A stretch of 64,000 bases of DNA from Cristatella mucedo (GCA_009760855.2 WPIO01000111.1:806001-870000); one strand, 5' to 3'. Positions 1-14,332 are shown, counted from the first letter of the stretch. Notes: generated by a model not told the origin, from the letters alone. Numbers and translations: made by a program.

Positions 1-119
1 ATTACTGAGGTGGCTGGCTATAAATGCTGCTCAGTTGCAGTTGGAACTGAGCATGCTGAGACCCTCCAGTCCTGCCACACCTTTATCTTAAACGGCTCGC
101 GTCCCCATCTGCTAGACTG

Positions 120-305
120 GAGTGGTTGTCAACCTTCCTGATGGCACGACCCTCTAATACAGTTCGTCATGTTGTGGCGACCCCAGCCATAAAATTATTT
201 TGTGCAAAATGTGGAAAAGCATGTTTTCTGATGGTCTTGGGCGACCCCTGTGAAAGGGTCGTTCGACGTCCGAAGAGGTAGCAACCAACAGGTTGAGAAC
301 CACTT
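120..305 (-). mobile_element. SPIN-like hAT MITE, older copy
   Basis: This is the reverse-strand copy of the element at 41,463. It keeps AGTGGTTGTCAACCTTCCTGA at the left, ATGTTGTGGCGACCCCAGCC and GATGGTCTTGGGCGACCCC inside, and AACAGGTTGAGAACCACTT at the right. No clear 8-bp target duplication remains and the ends have mutated. Confidence 0.72.
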
Positions 306-589
306 CGCAAGAGTAACCCGCGAGCGACCTCTCCAACGGCTAAACCAATAAGTGTAAAGTAAGTCCAGTCTGGGAAGGACCGGTAGTGGTGGTCTGATGC
401 CACTGGTCAAGCCTCCAGGATATGGCCATCTGCTCTGCTCCGAGTCAGCTCTCTGCTGAAGCTGCTAGCAGGGTGCTTGATGAGCACCACTACTCCCTGA
501 GAGCACTGGTGCTCATCATCTGGCAGCCCTCTGCATCCGAGCTGACCTGCACGGTCCTCAGCAGCCGACGTGGCTCAGCTATGCGTCTC

Positions 590-752
590 ACTTTCTCTTT
601 GCAGTGCGGGATGAAGTCTGCTAGCAAGCGAATTCGTACTAAAGGCTGGGTACTAGGCTTTGGGTTTGCTGTAAAAAAAAGCTCCCCTTCGTAGCACCCA
701 CAGTGTCTCGTGGCTTGGTGGAGTTAAAGACTGGGATACATTACATTGCATT
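590..752 (+). mobile_element. LINE-B 3' fragment
   Basis: It matches the LINE-B 3' end: CTTTCTCTTTGCAGTGCGGGA, GATGAAGTCTGCTAGC, TAGCACCCACAGTGTCT, then GGGATACATTACATTGCATT. Confidence 0.65.
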
Positions 753-1647
753 CATGCTGCCATGCTCCACTCCCAGCTCCCTACTTGCCGAATGCCCGAC
801 ATCGAGGGCATCCTGCATCGAGGTAGTGATACTCGTATGCAGTGACGATAAAACCGCACCTGGCCTCAAAATATTATCAGCAGATCACATTCGGCGCAAT
901 GTCTCCTAGCTTTTCGCAAAAAGGCCAAGCATAAGCAGCCATAACTAAGTTTAACACTCTTTCCCCACCGTGCCCTCTGAAGCATGGCAGGTTTTGCGCC
1001 ATAAAAAAGGAGAACCTTTGCTGATCATCGAGGGCGGCTTGGGATGGAGGAGTTAAACAGTTTTGCTGTGCAAGCCGGCAGCTGCCCCAACCACACCCAA
1101 GCACACACACAAGCACACACGAGAGGGCTGATCAATTTGCATTTTTGCAAACGAATTCATTAAGCCATTGAATGGCTCCATACTGTGTGTGCCAGAGCTC
1201 TGCATGAATGGGCAAGGGCATGCCTGCCTCTATAGGTACACTTGCAGCCTAGCACTGTTTGCCCAGCCAAAACTAGCACTTCAAGGGGAACAGCCACCAC
1301 TGCAGTGATTAGTGTATCAAAGGATTTTGCAAGGATAGCAAGGATGCAATAGCTACGATACAGCCGGAGAGCAGAGTATCAGGGGACCTTCCTGTCAGAC
1401 CAATGCAGCCGAAATTTGCCAGCGTGCAGGCTCAGAATTTAGCTCAACGCAAAGCCGGACATGCTACTTCTGACTCAGTAATACTCCAGCTTGTTGGCAC
1501 TCTGGCACTGCCAGCACAGGCGTGAGCAAGACTGCTGCTAACAGCTCTTCTTGTTGCAGCTGCAGATCAGCTAACGACACCCGGTGGCATTCAGAGCCAA
1601 CTGTTAGGCTTTCTCTCTTTCCAATGGCTGTCACACATTCGCCTGCA
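753..1647. other. No gene seen
   Basis: Mixed-composition sequence with only short frames. No repeat family recognised. Confidence 0.6.
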
Positions 1648-1728
1648 TGCACGCGCGCAAGCGCGCACACACGCACACACACCTGCGCACGCACACACAC
1701 ATACACAGACACAAACACACACAAGCGA
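1648..1728. repeat. CA/CG-rich dinucleotide tract
   Basis: Imperfect CA repeats with ACGCGCGC interruptions. Confidence 0.85.
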
Positions 1729-2172
1729 TCGATCTGAGCCTAATGGTGCTGGCATATGGACCTTCTGACATCACACCTTTCATGATGAGGATGATGCTGC
1801 TGGCTAGCACTGAGTAATCTGAGCTTCATTCAGTCAAATAAGCGATAAAGCAGCTAAACACTGTAAACCAGCCGGCCCAGACCCTCTCATCCGGGCGTGG
1901 CAAATGAATTGGAGCCAGCTAAATGGGACAGCAAGATCTTGCTCAGAGACAGGGTTGAGTGTTCCATCTGAGAGAGACCATCAGCACTTACGCCCCCACA
2001 GAGTGGCACTATCTAGTCTCCTGCCAAGTGCTAAACCAATCGGTTCTGCAAGCCTCGGCCGGCTTCCAGGTCGTCAACAGTCTGACTGGCCAAAAGCCCC
2101 AGAACCTGATTGCTGGGACGACAGCTCCGACAGCTGATCAATCCGGGAAGCTGCTATGGCAGCTGGGAAGCT

Positions 2173-2173
<1 letters not shown>

Positions 2174-2219
<46 letters not shown>

Positions 2220-2362
2220 TCATGCATACACATGCACGTACACTCGCACACACACAAACACACACACACAAACACACACACACACAAACACACACACAGA
2301 CACACACACACACAGACACACACACACACACACACACACACATAGCAGCAGCAGCAGCAGCT
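2174..2362. repeat. (CA)n followed by (CAG)n
   Basis: About 170 bp of CA repeats with CAAA and CAGA variants end in six AGC units. Confidence 0.9.
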
Positions 2363-2439
2363 CTTCTAACAATCGGTCGGTCGATCGGTGGTGCTACCGA
2401 CATCAAATCTCTCGAAGACCTTACCTTCAGCTGCTCTAT

Positions 2440-2530
2440 GCTCCAAAAGCCTGGAGCTCACCAGCAACATACATTATGTCAACTCCTGATTTGGCAACAT
2501 TCAAAATGAAGCTAACAAACATGCCTCTGT
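2440..2530 (+). mobile_element. LINE-A coding fragment beside (GT)n
   Basis: CTCCAAAAGCCTGGAGCTCA and GACATTTAAAAA-like AACATTCAAAATGAAGCTAA match the LINE-A C-terminal coding part. It is cut off by the following GT array. A minus-strand LINE-B tail piece follows the array at about 2,578-2,632. Confidence 0.5.
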
Positions 2531-2580
2531 GTGTGTGTGTGTGTGTGCGCGCGCGCGTGCGTGCGTTCGTGTGTGTGTGC
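2528..2580. repeat. (GT)n/(GC)n array
   Basis: GT repeats pass into GCGCGCGC and back to GT. Confidence 0.9.
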
Positions 2581-2639
2581 ATCTCCTCCGTCTGCAACTC
2601 CACAAAGCCACAAAGACTATGTGGGCCTGTTCAGTGCTG

Positions 2640-4690
2640 CTTTAGCTCGGTTTGAGTGAACTGTCCTGTGCGCACATATGTGCTACGACTATATGTGGGA
2701 GTCACGACGACGAAGGGCATGAGCAATATGCTTGTGTACAGCACATCATCGGAGCTGTCTTTTTCTTGTGTGCTTAACTTACCTGTGCATGATTGAGTGA
2801 GTGTTCCTAACCAATCGAGCTGGTGAAGAGCAGCAGTGAGAGGTTTGAGTGTTTTTGCATTCCTGTCTGGGCACGATAATTGCGTGCATCTACATGCTTG
2901 CCTAAGCATGATAACTTGCTTTTCATTAACTATTGATAAGTGCTTTTCTTGCAGTGAGTTGCAAAGTGCCTGCATAGGGCTTATGTTCTATTAGGGTGCT
3001 TAAAGTCTTCAGACAAATACAACTCGAAGCATGTACGAGCCTCATCACACAAATTGATCGTTATTCTCACTCGTTCATGTAGGACAGATGAATCACCGAT
3101 GTCGAATGCAGCTGACAGACCGAGAGGGACACTGAGTTGCTGCCCTAAATGTCGTTGGTGACAGGGAGAGAAGCTTCAGAGGTATGGCACAGATTCCGAC
3201 TGAAATTCTCCAGCTAATTCATTATTGACAAAGCCTGCACTATAAGCTGCTTGGCAACAATCAATCGACTACAGCATTAGGCATTAGACTGGAGTCTCCT
3301 TACTGCTAACTCGAAGCCGGTGTAGGTGGCTATCTGCTCATAGCTCACGGGCCAGTTGCATCAGCCAAAGCAGCAGCAGCCAATCCTTTGTGTGTTCAGC
3401 CAGCTGCTGAGGTCGTGAGGTGCAGCTGCATGGCCGATAAGACAGACAAACCAGGCTGCTTGACTCGTCGAGCACTTAGATCTAGCCACTGAGGCGTGTG
3501 ACAGAGCTGAACCAATAGAATCGGCTGGCTAGCAACAGGCTGCCATTGACAGCTAGGCCGCACCTCTAACAACTGACACCTTCGGCAGCCGACATCCTGA
3601 CAGGGATCTCGTTTGAGTCAGCAAGTCACAGTGCAACACCGGAATCGGTTGGGGCAAGCAAAGACCAACACTGAAGCATGTCTCAGGCACATGTACGGCT
3701 TTGTACGAGCATGACGGAGAGCTAAAACGGAAGCTAGCGATGTAGCCGGCAAGCTAGCCATGAAACAAGAAGCTGGACTAGTTCGGTGCTTCGTTTACCC
3801 GGTTTGGCCCACGGACAAGGTTCTGGCCTTAAACGACCGAGGTCGTGGGCTCGAGCTTTGCGGCATATGTAAAGCACCTGAACAGCGACTAAGTACTCTA
3901 ACAGGACTATCGTACAAACAAGTACTTTTTTGCCTCGACTACTGGGAGGGGGCTGCTGCTGTTCTCTTCATCTCGTGCCACTTCTGAAGCTGCTCTGGAA
4001 AAAGACTTGACAGGCTTGAGGGCTGCCGGCTCAAAGCAAAAAGTAAAACCACTATGCATCCTGGAATCCCAAACATCGGCAACCTGAGACGTTCAATTTT
4101 AAGAGAGAAAATTGATCATAAGATTCAGCTGCATCGATCCTTGCAGCTGGAGGGCAGGGTTGCGCTGCTGCCGAAAAATAGGCTCAAATTTCGAGAGTCT
4201 CTCGCTCATTAAGCACTGACGACGTTGGATCCCAATTTACGACCAGTCTTCTTGATAAAAACGCATTGGGAATACCGTGAATAATGCCTGTCAATAATAA
4301 TTAGTATTTATTTCCTGAACTGCAGCACAGCCAGCATGAGGCTTCCTGCTTCCAGCCACTCGGCTGTGACTTTTTAAGTTAAGCAGTAAATTCGGCACGG
4401 CATGCTCAACGGCTGCCGGCAAAGGAGCAGCGCCGGACATCAGAGCTAGCAGCTCGAAAACGCAGGCATTTTGCCATGCCAAAACCTGCTCAAAAAAAAT
4501 GACTACCCTCACCACAAACCAGACTCTATTACCGACAGCCCTCAAGTGCATATGCAAGCACTGTGAAGCCAGGAGACAGGCATAGTCTTTGGAATTTAAA
4601 AACCTTGACCTTTAAAACTCGGAGCCAGACAAGAATCAAACCAGCTAATCTATTTCGACTAACACAGGGATATATTTCTACATACGCAAA
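2640..4690. other. No gene seen apart from one SINE-A
   Basis: Apart from the SINE-A at 3,783, the frames are under 115 codons and lack coding character. Confidence 0.55.
3783..3925 (+). mobile_element. SINE-A copy (tRNA-derived)
   Basis: GGTTTGGCCCACGGACAAGG (box A-like), GTCGTGGGCTCGAGC (box B-like), then AAAGCACCTGAACAG and a CTATCGTACAAACAAG tail. Confidence 0.65.
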
Positions 4691-4694
4691 CGCC

Positions 4695-5703
<1,009 letters not shown>

Positions 5704-5713
5704 TTATATAAAT

Positions 5714-5890
<177 letters not shown>

Positions 5891-6631
5891 TATATCTGCA
5901 GTACCCAGCTAGTCACTTCGGCTTTATCGGGTTTCGAAATAGGAAATAATTATAAAATAGCAATAATTGCATGAAGTTAACAATACTAACCACCGCGAAC
6001 CTCAGGGTAAGGGTAGGCAGCACTCTTCAGGTTCCCTCCATAAGCTGGGTTGAGAAGTGCCATTACATCCATTTGCACTGCACACTCACAGCACCCAACA
6101 CACAATGCCACGACTACACTATCCCCCATAAGCAATATTAGGCTCACATGAAGCTGAAGAGTTAGTGACCTATGATCTAAGCCAGGGAGCAGCTGGGCCG
6201 AAAGATTGCTTGACAGCAATCAACTGAATATATCGATCTGGTGAACACACTGTCACGACACTAGCTGTCACTTTACATGCTGAGTGAGATATCTTCGGTC
6301 AGGCTCGCCAGTGCAACCCCCCCTCTCCAAGGAATGTGGCCACCACTGCCCGAGGATGGGACCACACGAGCAGACGGTTTGGCTATCTTTGCCCACTGCT
6401 TTCCTCCCCCCTTACTAAAGGCAGGCTGCTGCTCTTCGTCGGGGCCTGGGGGTACCAACACACGATCCTATTCGGATCATGATATCGCTCATTTGCAGTG
6501 CATGCCTTTGGAGAAGAAGCAGCAGAAATGAGTTTTTAAAAAGGGAACTGAGATCTCACTGAGCTTCGACACTCTCTAGGACTTCAAGTGAGGGCTGCAG
6601 ACCGAGTAGAACAGGGTGGCAGCACGTGTCA
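5891..6631. other. No gene seen
   Basis: Between the GT and CT arrays. Short frames only. Confidence 0.55.
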
Positions 6632-7022
<391 letters not shown>

Positions 7023-8599
7023 ATATAGCTTTTTTTGCTTTCCCTCGGGCCCTATCTCACTCTCTTCTTTCCTCATTGAGATCATACATGAGGGCAGCAG
7101 AGTGGAACGTCAAGTGGCTCACAGAGAAAGTCCGCAAAGACAGGTGCCTCAGTCAATAGCCTGCTGTTGTTATTCCCCAAGGCAAGATGACGACCAAAGT
7201 GGCTATGCTTCTTAGGGTGATGGGTGTAAAGCACTGCATTTTCTATTACACAACCACCATTGAGAGAGTGGAGAAACAACAGATGTCCCACCACATAGAC
7301 ACCCACCCCATCTAAGTGCAATGCCACCCACTTGTCGGCTGATTGAGCTCCTCTCCTACAAGGATTGCAGCTGTGGTGGGCATGAGCCAAAGTAGTCGAA
7401 AAAGAGAAGCGATGACAACTGGAGCATGAAAACCTGGACTCTAGGGTTGTGGAACATGGAGGGTAGATTGGGTCTGCCGGCCCCTGTGCAGCCACACCTG
7501 CCACACCTGCTGTTGTTAGCTCTTTCTACTGTTAGCAGCAATCAGGCAGGCGACTTAAGCTCCAAGAATTCGCTTAGCATTACTTGTAGCTACATATGTA
7601 AATGTCATCTGCATAAGTAAAGAAAGCAGGAACCGTGGATCCTACTTCAGCTACCACTAGCCCCACCCACAAAAAGTGTTTGCTCCGATGGCAGGCAAAC
7701 CCTTTTAATGTTGGCATCCAAGATGTGAAATTGCAGCATCTTTCCAGATTGGTGGCAGCCCTGTCAGCCAGCTACCGGCACACCTGCTGATAAGTGTTAT
7801 TCTACTGGCTAGGTGATAATTTACAATGCCGAACCCAATACAGTTACTACTTTTCCAGCTAGCTAAAAATTCGCAGTAGGTGATGTAAATGGGGGCATGA
7901 TTGCTTTGTCAGCCCGATTCTTAAAGCTGGATACGAAACAGCTGAGGGATCCATAGCACTGAAGAGAAAGCAAAAAAATATCGGTTGTCGTTAGTGTTGG
8001 ATCGAATCATGAAAAAGCAAGAGCAGTCAATCTCTGTGGCTAAGAAGTACTTGCATGCTGTAGAATACTGGGCACTTGTCAAACAATCTTAGTCACTTTA
8101 GTGGCTGTCAGACGATACCGACTAGGTGAATGCCACTTAAGCGTAGTCTGGGACCACAGATCGGACCGTGAGGCCACTCCCTGAAGACTGGCTGCAACCA
8201 TGTGCCGCTCGAGCACAGGAGATCGCGCATGCGGACAAACAAGCTAGCTGCTCGAAAAGAAACTAGTGCAGTCTCCTGCTTTCTCCTCGGCCGTACAGGT
8301 GCTCTCTTCGTCTCACGGCACTGCTAAAGGGGTTCCCAGTCGAGCAATACCACCCACCGGCGAAACCAATGCAGCACCCTACACTCCTATGGAGCCGGGA
8401 CTACTCAGCAGATCGGCTAGCTGGCAGATGAAAGCGCCGGTTTCTTCGCCCAACAGCTGCCGAGGTCGCGGCTGCTGAGGCGATGGCGTCGCGTGTGTTT
8501 TTGCACGCGCGCTCCTAGACACCCGCATACGGTGCCGCAGCCACCGAACCGAGGCTAAACTATAATCGATGCTAGGCCAGCTCGGATGTGCTCCAGCAT
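7023..8599. other. No firm gene
   Basis: A 70-80-codon plus frame ending at 8,478 contains APYTPMEPGLLSRSASWQ, loosely like the TP motifs of the family tails, but has no ATG start or splice context. Confidence 0.4.
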
Positions 8600-9600
8600 C
8601 GATTTTTTGAAGGCCTGGACGCGCCTCCCACCTACCCAGCTTAGCATGGACCTAAAGTCGAAGTCTCTCTGCTGCTAGCCCTGCTGCTGTGGCCGATAGC
8701 GGAGGCGGCAGCAGCAGCAGCAGAAGCTGGAACACGAAAGCTTTCCCGGTGCTTGCGCCAGAGTCGGAGCGGATGGGAGTCGCTGTCGCACCGCAGGATG
8801 GCGGCCGCCGGAGTGACCGGGCGGTTTCGGCTGAGTCCGACGGCCTGCGGGCTGGCTGGCTGGCTGGGGGGAGGCAGTATTGGGTGCGACCTAGCAACAA
8901 ATCTCGACTGAAAAGAGCGCCGGCCGGACAGTCGGGGCGGCCGAGAGGCCAGTTCGGCGCAGCGCCGAACATCCCAGATCCGACGCGAACGAAAGCGCCA
9001 AAGGCGACTCACCGTAAGTGGCGACGCCGACGCCGGCCGCAACCGTTCCAGCAAAGCACATGACCACGATGACACGCAAATGCGCATCGCCGCGCGGCCG
9101 TTCTATTCCGGAAGGCATACTACTATCCAGACTATGAGCCGCAGGAGCCTCGACTCGCAGAATCGCCGGAATCGTCGGCTAGCTCAGTTAGCGGCGGCGG
9201 CGGCGGCGGCAGACGACGACCATGTCGCCCGGAGGGGGAGCTCCGACGAGCCAAAGGGCACCGGTACCGGCTGGCGAGCCAGCCGCGGCCGAGGGACCGG
9301 CTGTCGAGTGCTGTTTCGAAACTCGCGAGTGCTTTAAGCTCGCGCCGCAGCTGCGAGCTGCGTTGAGGACGCGCCTCGCGCGACAATCATAGGGCTAAGA
9401 GCGCGGTGGGCGGGCCGAACGGCCGGCGGGCGTGGGCGCTGGTCGCGAGAGCCCACAAATAACATCACGGCTATATTTCCGGGCTAGTGACGTGTATCCG
9501 GTTACACATGGCCGCCCGAGTTTGTCGCCTACCGTTCGGCGTCGCCGCCGAAGAGTGTGTGCGTGTATCTTCCGTCACCGCAGCGCCGCGTCACAATTTT
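8600..9600. promoter_or_regulatory. CpG-rich island
   Basis: High GC with frequent CpG, GGCGGGC boxes near 9,405-9,440 and (GCG)n at 9,191-9,208. Several overlapping open frames on both strands, none decisive. A likely promoter region. Confidence 0.4.
9013..9118 (-). CDS. Possible first exon with membrane segment
   Basis: From ATG at 9,118 (minus), 35 codons encode MPSGIERPRGDAHLRVIVVM and CFAGTVAAGVGVATY, one hydrophobic span with several Gly. A strong donor TACG|GTGAGT follows at 9,013/9,012, phase 1. The upstream minus-strand side is a CpG-rich island with a GC box (GGGCGGG near 9,409), suiting a promoter. No second exon with matching phase could be chosen. The phase differs from genes A-E, so it is not assigned to that family. 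The plus strand has a competing 85-codon ATG frame at 9,080-9,337. Confidence 0.28.
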
Positions 9601-10254
9601 TATACGAATTAAACCTGTACGAATCGCTCCCCGCTATCTTATCTGTATTATGAGATACATGTTGAGAAAAACTTCCTAGCGATACGACCTGAACTGAGTC
9701 CCTCCGAACACTGTTCGGGACTCACTGTAATGCCCTGCGATAGAGGACTATGAGCTTAAAAGCCTGAAATAGCCGTGATAAGCCGAGGCTTAAGACCAGC
9801 GCAATGCATTATTACGTAAGACCGGGATTGTTGTATGACTTATGATCTGGCTATTATTCAAGGAATGAGCCCGATTGCAGTGGCTCTCTTGGAGCGACGG
9901 TCTGCAGGTCGTCGAATCCTAGCGCTGAGCGCGAGCTAATGTAAGCCTGTTATCGGGTCGGCTGGAAGTCACCTGTCGTATCAGCCGCGATTACACAGGC
10001 TATTGCTTGTGCTTTTTCAAAAACACCGTCGTAGCTAGGGCTGCTTGCGGTATATCGAGTGCTGTGTTCTTATCGTTTCGCACATCACTAGCTTAAGATT
10101 TTTGCGATTTCGCTACCCGAGCGAGTGAGGGTCGCCTCGTGGTCAGAGCATCACCGCATTTGTAGAGCGCCGACTCCATTCAGGACTTGAAATAAAGGTG
10201 AGTCGGGCTAGGAATTTATGGCGGGTATCTTGGATGAAAACAAAAATTAATAAT

Positions 10255-10400
10255 CGCAGCTGATTAAACAGCCTCTTTTGAATAGCGACAGCCTTTTTTT
10301 GTATAGCGACAGGAGAGCATTTACGGCTACCACCGCCGCTCGCAGTGGCAATAAAAGTTTGCCCACCGCAGGAATCGTAACCGCGACTTCGGGATCGTAG
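10255..10400 (-). mobile_element. SINE-B copy (second tRNA-derived family)
   Basis: AGCTGATTAAACAGCCTCTTTT...GCGACAGGAGAGCATTTACGG...CCACCGCAGGAATCG is the reverse complement of the SINE-B body and tail. Confidence 0.6.
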
Positions 10401-10464
10401 TCATTAAAAGCAATGGCTTAACCTAGAGTGCCACCACAGTTCATACCCGAACTACGTCTTACTT

Positions 10465-10466
<2 letters not shown>

Positions 10467-10515
<49 letters not shown>
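10467..10515. repeat. (CT)n array
   Basis: About 24 units of CT. Confidence 0.9.
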
Positions 10516-10517
<2 letters not shown>

Positions 10518-10704
10518 TGCGCTCCCCCGCACTATTTGCAATTGCAAACTGTGTTAGCACGGTTGTTCGTCGTCGGAATGCATGGGTGCTGCACCGGTCC
10601 ACGCAGTTAAATCGGCTGGAAAGTCTTAAATGGCTCTCTACAAAGTGATCTGCTCCGCTGTCCCATTCTGTGAGCTGTGCTTTGAACCAATCCCAGAGCC
10701 GCGA

Positions 10705-10865
10705 TGACTCACTGGGTACGGCGGTTGGGCTTCACGACCTTGGCCCTGAGGTCGTGAATGCGAATCCTGCGGTGGGCGATCCTTTATTGTCGCTTTAAGT
10801 GGTAGTGGTAGCCTTTAAATCTCTTCTGCCGCTATACAAAAAGAGGCTGTTCAATCAGCTAGCAT
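10705..10865 (+). mobile_element. SINE-B copy
   Basis: GATGACTCACTGGGTACGGCG, then GGTCGTGAATGCGAATCCTGC (box B-like) and GGTGGGCGATCCTTTATTG. The tail is GCTATACAAAAAGAGGCTG. Confidence 0.7.
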
Positions 10866-12559
10866 TTTGCGGAGACCGTGCCTTCAGGTCTACTTGCCTG
10901 TAGCCTCAAAATCTCTACCCAATAGCATCGACTTTCCTGACTTATGAATATTTAATGTACAGATAAAACCTAATCGCTCCTCATATTGTTCTCTCTTCAC
11001 ATGCATTATCTTGTAAATGCGAACGGTTACTTCCAATTATGGGATTTGTCGTTGATCAGCCTGCGTGCTTTCTATCTAGCCAATATAAATTACCAATAAA
11101 GATGTATTTCTATAACGGTGCTATTTGAATGCAACATAAATGTTATTATTATTTAAAAAGCTAGCTGGTATATCTCGCATAGGCTTACTAAATCCTTTAA
11201 AGCCATTCTTATTTTCGTAAACCACAACAGTTTCTCATTTCGTAAAGTAAAGCGAAGAGCAGCCGATCAAAGAGCCTTGACTATGTAGCTGCAGAGCAGC
11301 CTTAGATGATACGATCCCGCTTGGAGTGAGCAGCAAAGGTCAAAGGCCAGCTGCAGGACTCAAATCCAAGACCGGAGTCGTGAAGAGCGAGAACTTCATC
11401 GCCTGGGTCCCCTCTGCTAGATCGCTCCGTCGTCTAGTACGAGTATCGTATTCACTTGCATGAGCTATTGCGAATTCGCTCATTTTAATCGCTCTACATT
11501 ATGGTGGAAATGGAGCCACGCGTTCGCTCACTTTGGTGCCACCGGTATAAGTGCAGGCTACAATGCTGGGTGTGGAGTTTAGTAGGCCAGAATCTCACCT
11601 TTCCATGGGAAAAAAGGAATATTTGTAGGCAATTGCTAAACCTGTATGGGCAGTGAATGCATAGCAATATTAGCAACTTCTCATAATTCAAAATCAATTG
11701 CTTTTATACACGCTGATGCCATTTACCGAGCCGTTGCTGTTCACCTGGTACGGGAATTGTAGCACTAGGGCTGCGGCTTCCGTTGTGACTTCAATGATAG
11801 CTTAGCAGCTGACGTTAACAAAGTTAGGTCCCTCCCAGGGACGCTATATTACGCACAGCATTAGTTAGCCCTGACTTTGAGTGTCAGATTCATCATTTGC
11901 TGTACGCAAGGCGAAGGCGGTACCCTCTCACAATGGTGATAGACATGTGCTTGTGGATATACTAGCCATAGGGTAAGGTGCACGATTTCCGCGACCCAGC
12001 TCGTGGGTTTGAGATCTGCTGCAGGCAATCTCCAACCGTTCAATTGGAGCAGCAGTACTAGTCACTAGAGCGATTATACCTCTGTAGAACTATAGCATTT
12101 TTAATCAGCCAACCTTTACTATAAGTCTTACTTTTTAAGGTGTACTAATGTAATAATAACGCTTATACGGCTGCATAGCACCCTCGGAGTATTCAACGGA
12201 ATATGTACCTATTTCTAGGCACTGTACACGTGTAGTAAAGAAAGCTTTACCAAACTATATTAGTGGTAACATATACAGTTTCAACATGCGCGATATAGTT
12301 ATTGGTAACGTGCAAAGAAGCAGCACAGCTAAGAAAATAAAGGACACATCGCTAGGGCCCAGCAATGTTGTAAGAAACACGTATATATCTACCCTTCTCG
12401 GTTTCAGGGTCTTGATTTCTAATTCTGATTATTCTTTCCTTCTAGCTCTGCGATATTTGCATTTGTTTGAAGTTTTGCTCGCATTGAATTTTATTTGACG
12501 GTTCAGCCTTTTGTGCATTGATTCATTAGTTTATTGCAACACAGCTTGCCACACTGAAC

Positions 12560-12840
12560 CACGTTCTTTAGTGGAACTCACCTCCACATTTCCTACTCAA
12601 CATCTTCTCTCGTGCTGCCAACTTTTGCTCATTTCATCCAGCCGTCGTGACAGATACTGCATCGTTGCTCGCTTCCTCAACTGCCCATCGGACTCAGCTA
12701 TGTCAAGTGCATTAATATTATTATTATTATTATCACTTTCTGTTTTGTTGCAGGAAATAGAGTCTGTTGGCAACCGTGGACCAAAAGCCTCTTCTGGCTT
12801 TGAGTTCGCAATAGAAAACTCTCTAGGGTAACACCACTTA
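12560..12840 (+). mobile_element. LINE-B 3' fragment, old
   Basis: It contains GAGTCTGTTGGCAACCGTGG...GGTAACACCA, equivalent to the LINE-B C-terminal coding end. The ATT run at 12,715-12,733 interrupts it. Confidence 0.5.
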
Positions 12841-12977
12841 ATCCTTTTGGCTTAGTACACTCGCATGCTAATACTTGGTACTTTAAAAACGCTCGATCGA
12901 TGTTTTTGTATTACGCTTCGATGTTTTATGTGTGCAAGCACACAGGCTTAGCGAATCTGTGACGCTCAGCTCTATGG

Positions 12978-12987
<10 letters not shown>

Positions 12988-13060
<73 letters not shown>

Positions 13061-13092
13061 TTTGACACATATGGTACAAATATCTATATATG

Positions 13093-13158
<66 letters not shown>
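12988..13158. repeat. (AC)n then (TA)n arrays
   Basis: AC repeats to 13,042, TA repeats to 13,060, then TGACACATATGGTAC and a second TA array to 13,155. ATATGGTACA and TGTACCATAT flank the second TA array as an inverted pair. Confidence 0.9.
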
Positions 13159-13163
<5 letters not shown>

Positions 13164-13199
13164 ACCATATGTGTCAATATATATCATTTGCTTAGAGGC

Positions 13200-13330
13200 A
13201 TACAAGAAGTTAATCTTTATTCAGGCGCTTCGCATATGCAACTGGGATCGTGCCCACAACCTCGGCCATCAAAGACAATCACCTTGACCTTGGTGGGGCA
13301 AGCACCATAACGACTTGCCCAAACTAGCGC
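13200..13330 (-). mobile_element. SINE-A copy
   Basis: The minus-strand reading has the box B-like GTTGTGGGCACGATCCCAG and the GCGCCTGAATAAAGATTAAC tail start. It lies beside the AC/TA arrays. Confidence 0.55.
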
Positions 13331-13769
13331 GGCGGTACCATCAGTGATCTTCAACTGTCGATGTTAGCTACCTGTATAGCTGAATAAGACCGTTGTGGCA
13401 AGGTGATCACTTAAATTGGCAAGGCCAGTTAGGCAGATTTTGAGTATTGCTGCGAATTCACGTCCTTGCTGTACGCTCACTTGCCCGCCCCCTCCCTGAT
13501 TCCCTATTCATTCTGTCACTGGGGTTGGCCTACGTATCCGCCTAATAAAATCTTGGCTTGCATTTTTACGCTAATAAAACCCGGCTCTACTAATCCGTCT
13601 ACCCTTCCAATTTTTGCTTGGAATCAGACTTACGCTATTCCCTTTCGATATGCAATAGCTACATTAGCAAGTAGAGGGCCATTAACTACCAGAAACTTGA
13701 TGATAATCAGACCAACCTATACTTATGATCAAGCATATTTTCACCATTGAGTTAGATTATCTTGCCCTC

Positions 13770-14110
13770 GAGATTGAGTACCAAGCACCATCCTGTGACG
13801 TCTGGCCGTATTCTAGGCATGGTGTTCAATAACGACTTGTCGTTGGATGAGCACATTGCCTCCTCAGTCTAGTCGGGTTACTTAACGTTGAGTAAAATTG
13901 CAAAAATGAGGGCCTCTTACACAAAAGTACGTCTTCAAAACTAATTCACGCGTTTATGATATCGCGTCAAAAATGAGGTAATTTCATGTCACGGAATGCA
14001 CTGCCAGTGCATTTAAACTTCTACAACTGGTGTTAAACGTAGCATCTACTCCGAACTGTTGTCAATGGCGTGGCTGGCACGTCACATCTTTTCTTTGATC
14101 TACATTTGCT
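13770..14110 (+). mobile_element. LINE-A-like fragment, very old
   Basis: GGCATGGTGTTCAATAACGAC and TTGTCGTTGGATGAGCACAT correspond to the LINE-A block encoding GVMFQSDLSLDDH. Frames are broken throughout. Confidence 0.5.
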
Positions 14111-14142
14111 TTCTATCAAACATATAGCTGACTTCAAGATTC

Positions 14143-14332
14143 TCCCTCTCTCTCTCCCTCTCTCTCTCTCTCTCCCTTTCTCTCCCCTCTCTCTCTCTCT
14201 CTCTTTATCTATCTCTGTCTCTCTCCCTCTCTCCCTCTTTTCCTCTCTCCCTCTCTCTGTCTCTCTCTTTGTCTCTGTCTGTCTGTATCTCTCTCTCTGT
14301 CTCTCTTTCTCTGTCTCTCTCGCTCTCTCTGG
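14143..14332. repeat. (CT)n-rich tract
   Basis: Imperfect CTCTCC and GTCTCT repeats. Confidence 0.9.

Larger units (their letters stand above)
9640..12160. other. No gene seen apart from SINE-B copies and a CT array
   Basis: A strong donor-like AAG|GTGAGT lies at 10,199/10,200 without a convincing coding exon before it. A degraded tRNA-like region is at 11,290-11,420. Confidence 0.5.

Noticed and set aside
2110..2655. Long open frames of His-Thr, Cys-Val or Ser-Leu repeats (also at 5,585-5,974, 6,576-7,215 and 22,320-22,835)
   Set aside because: They are translations of dinucleotide repeats; all frames are open for the same reason.
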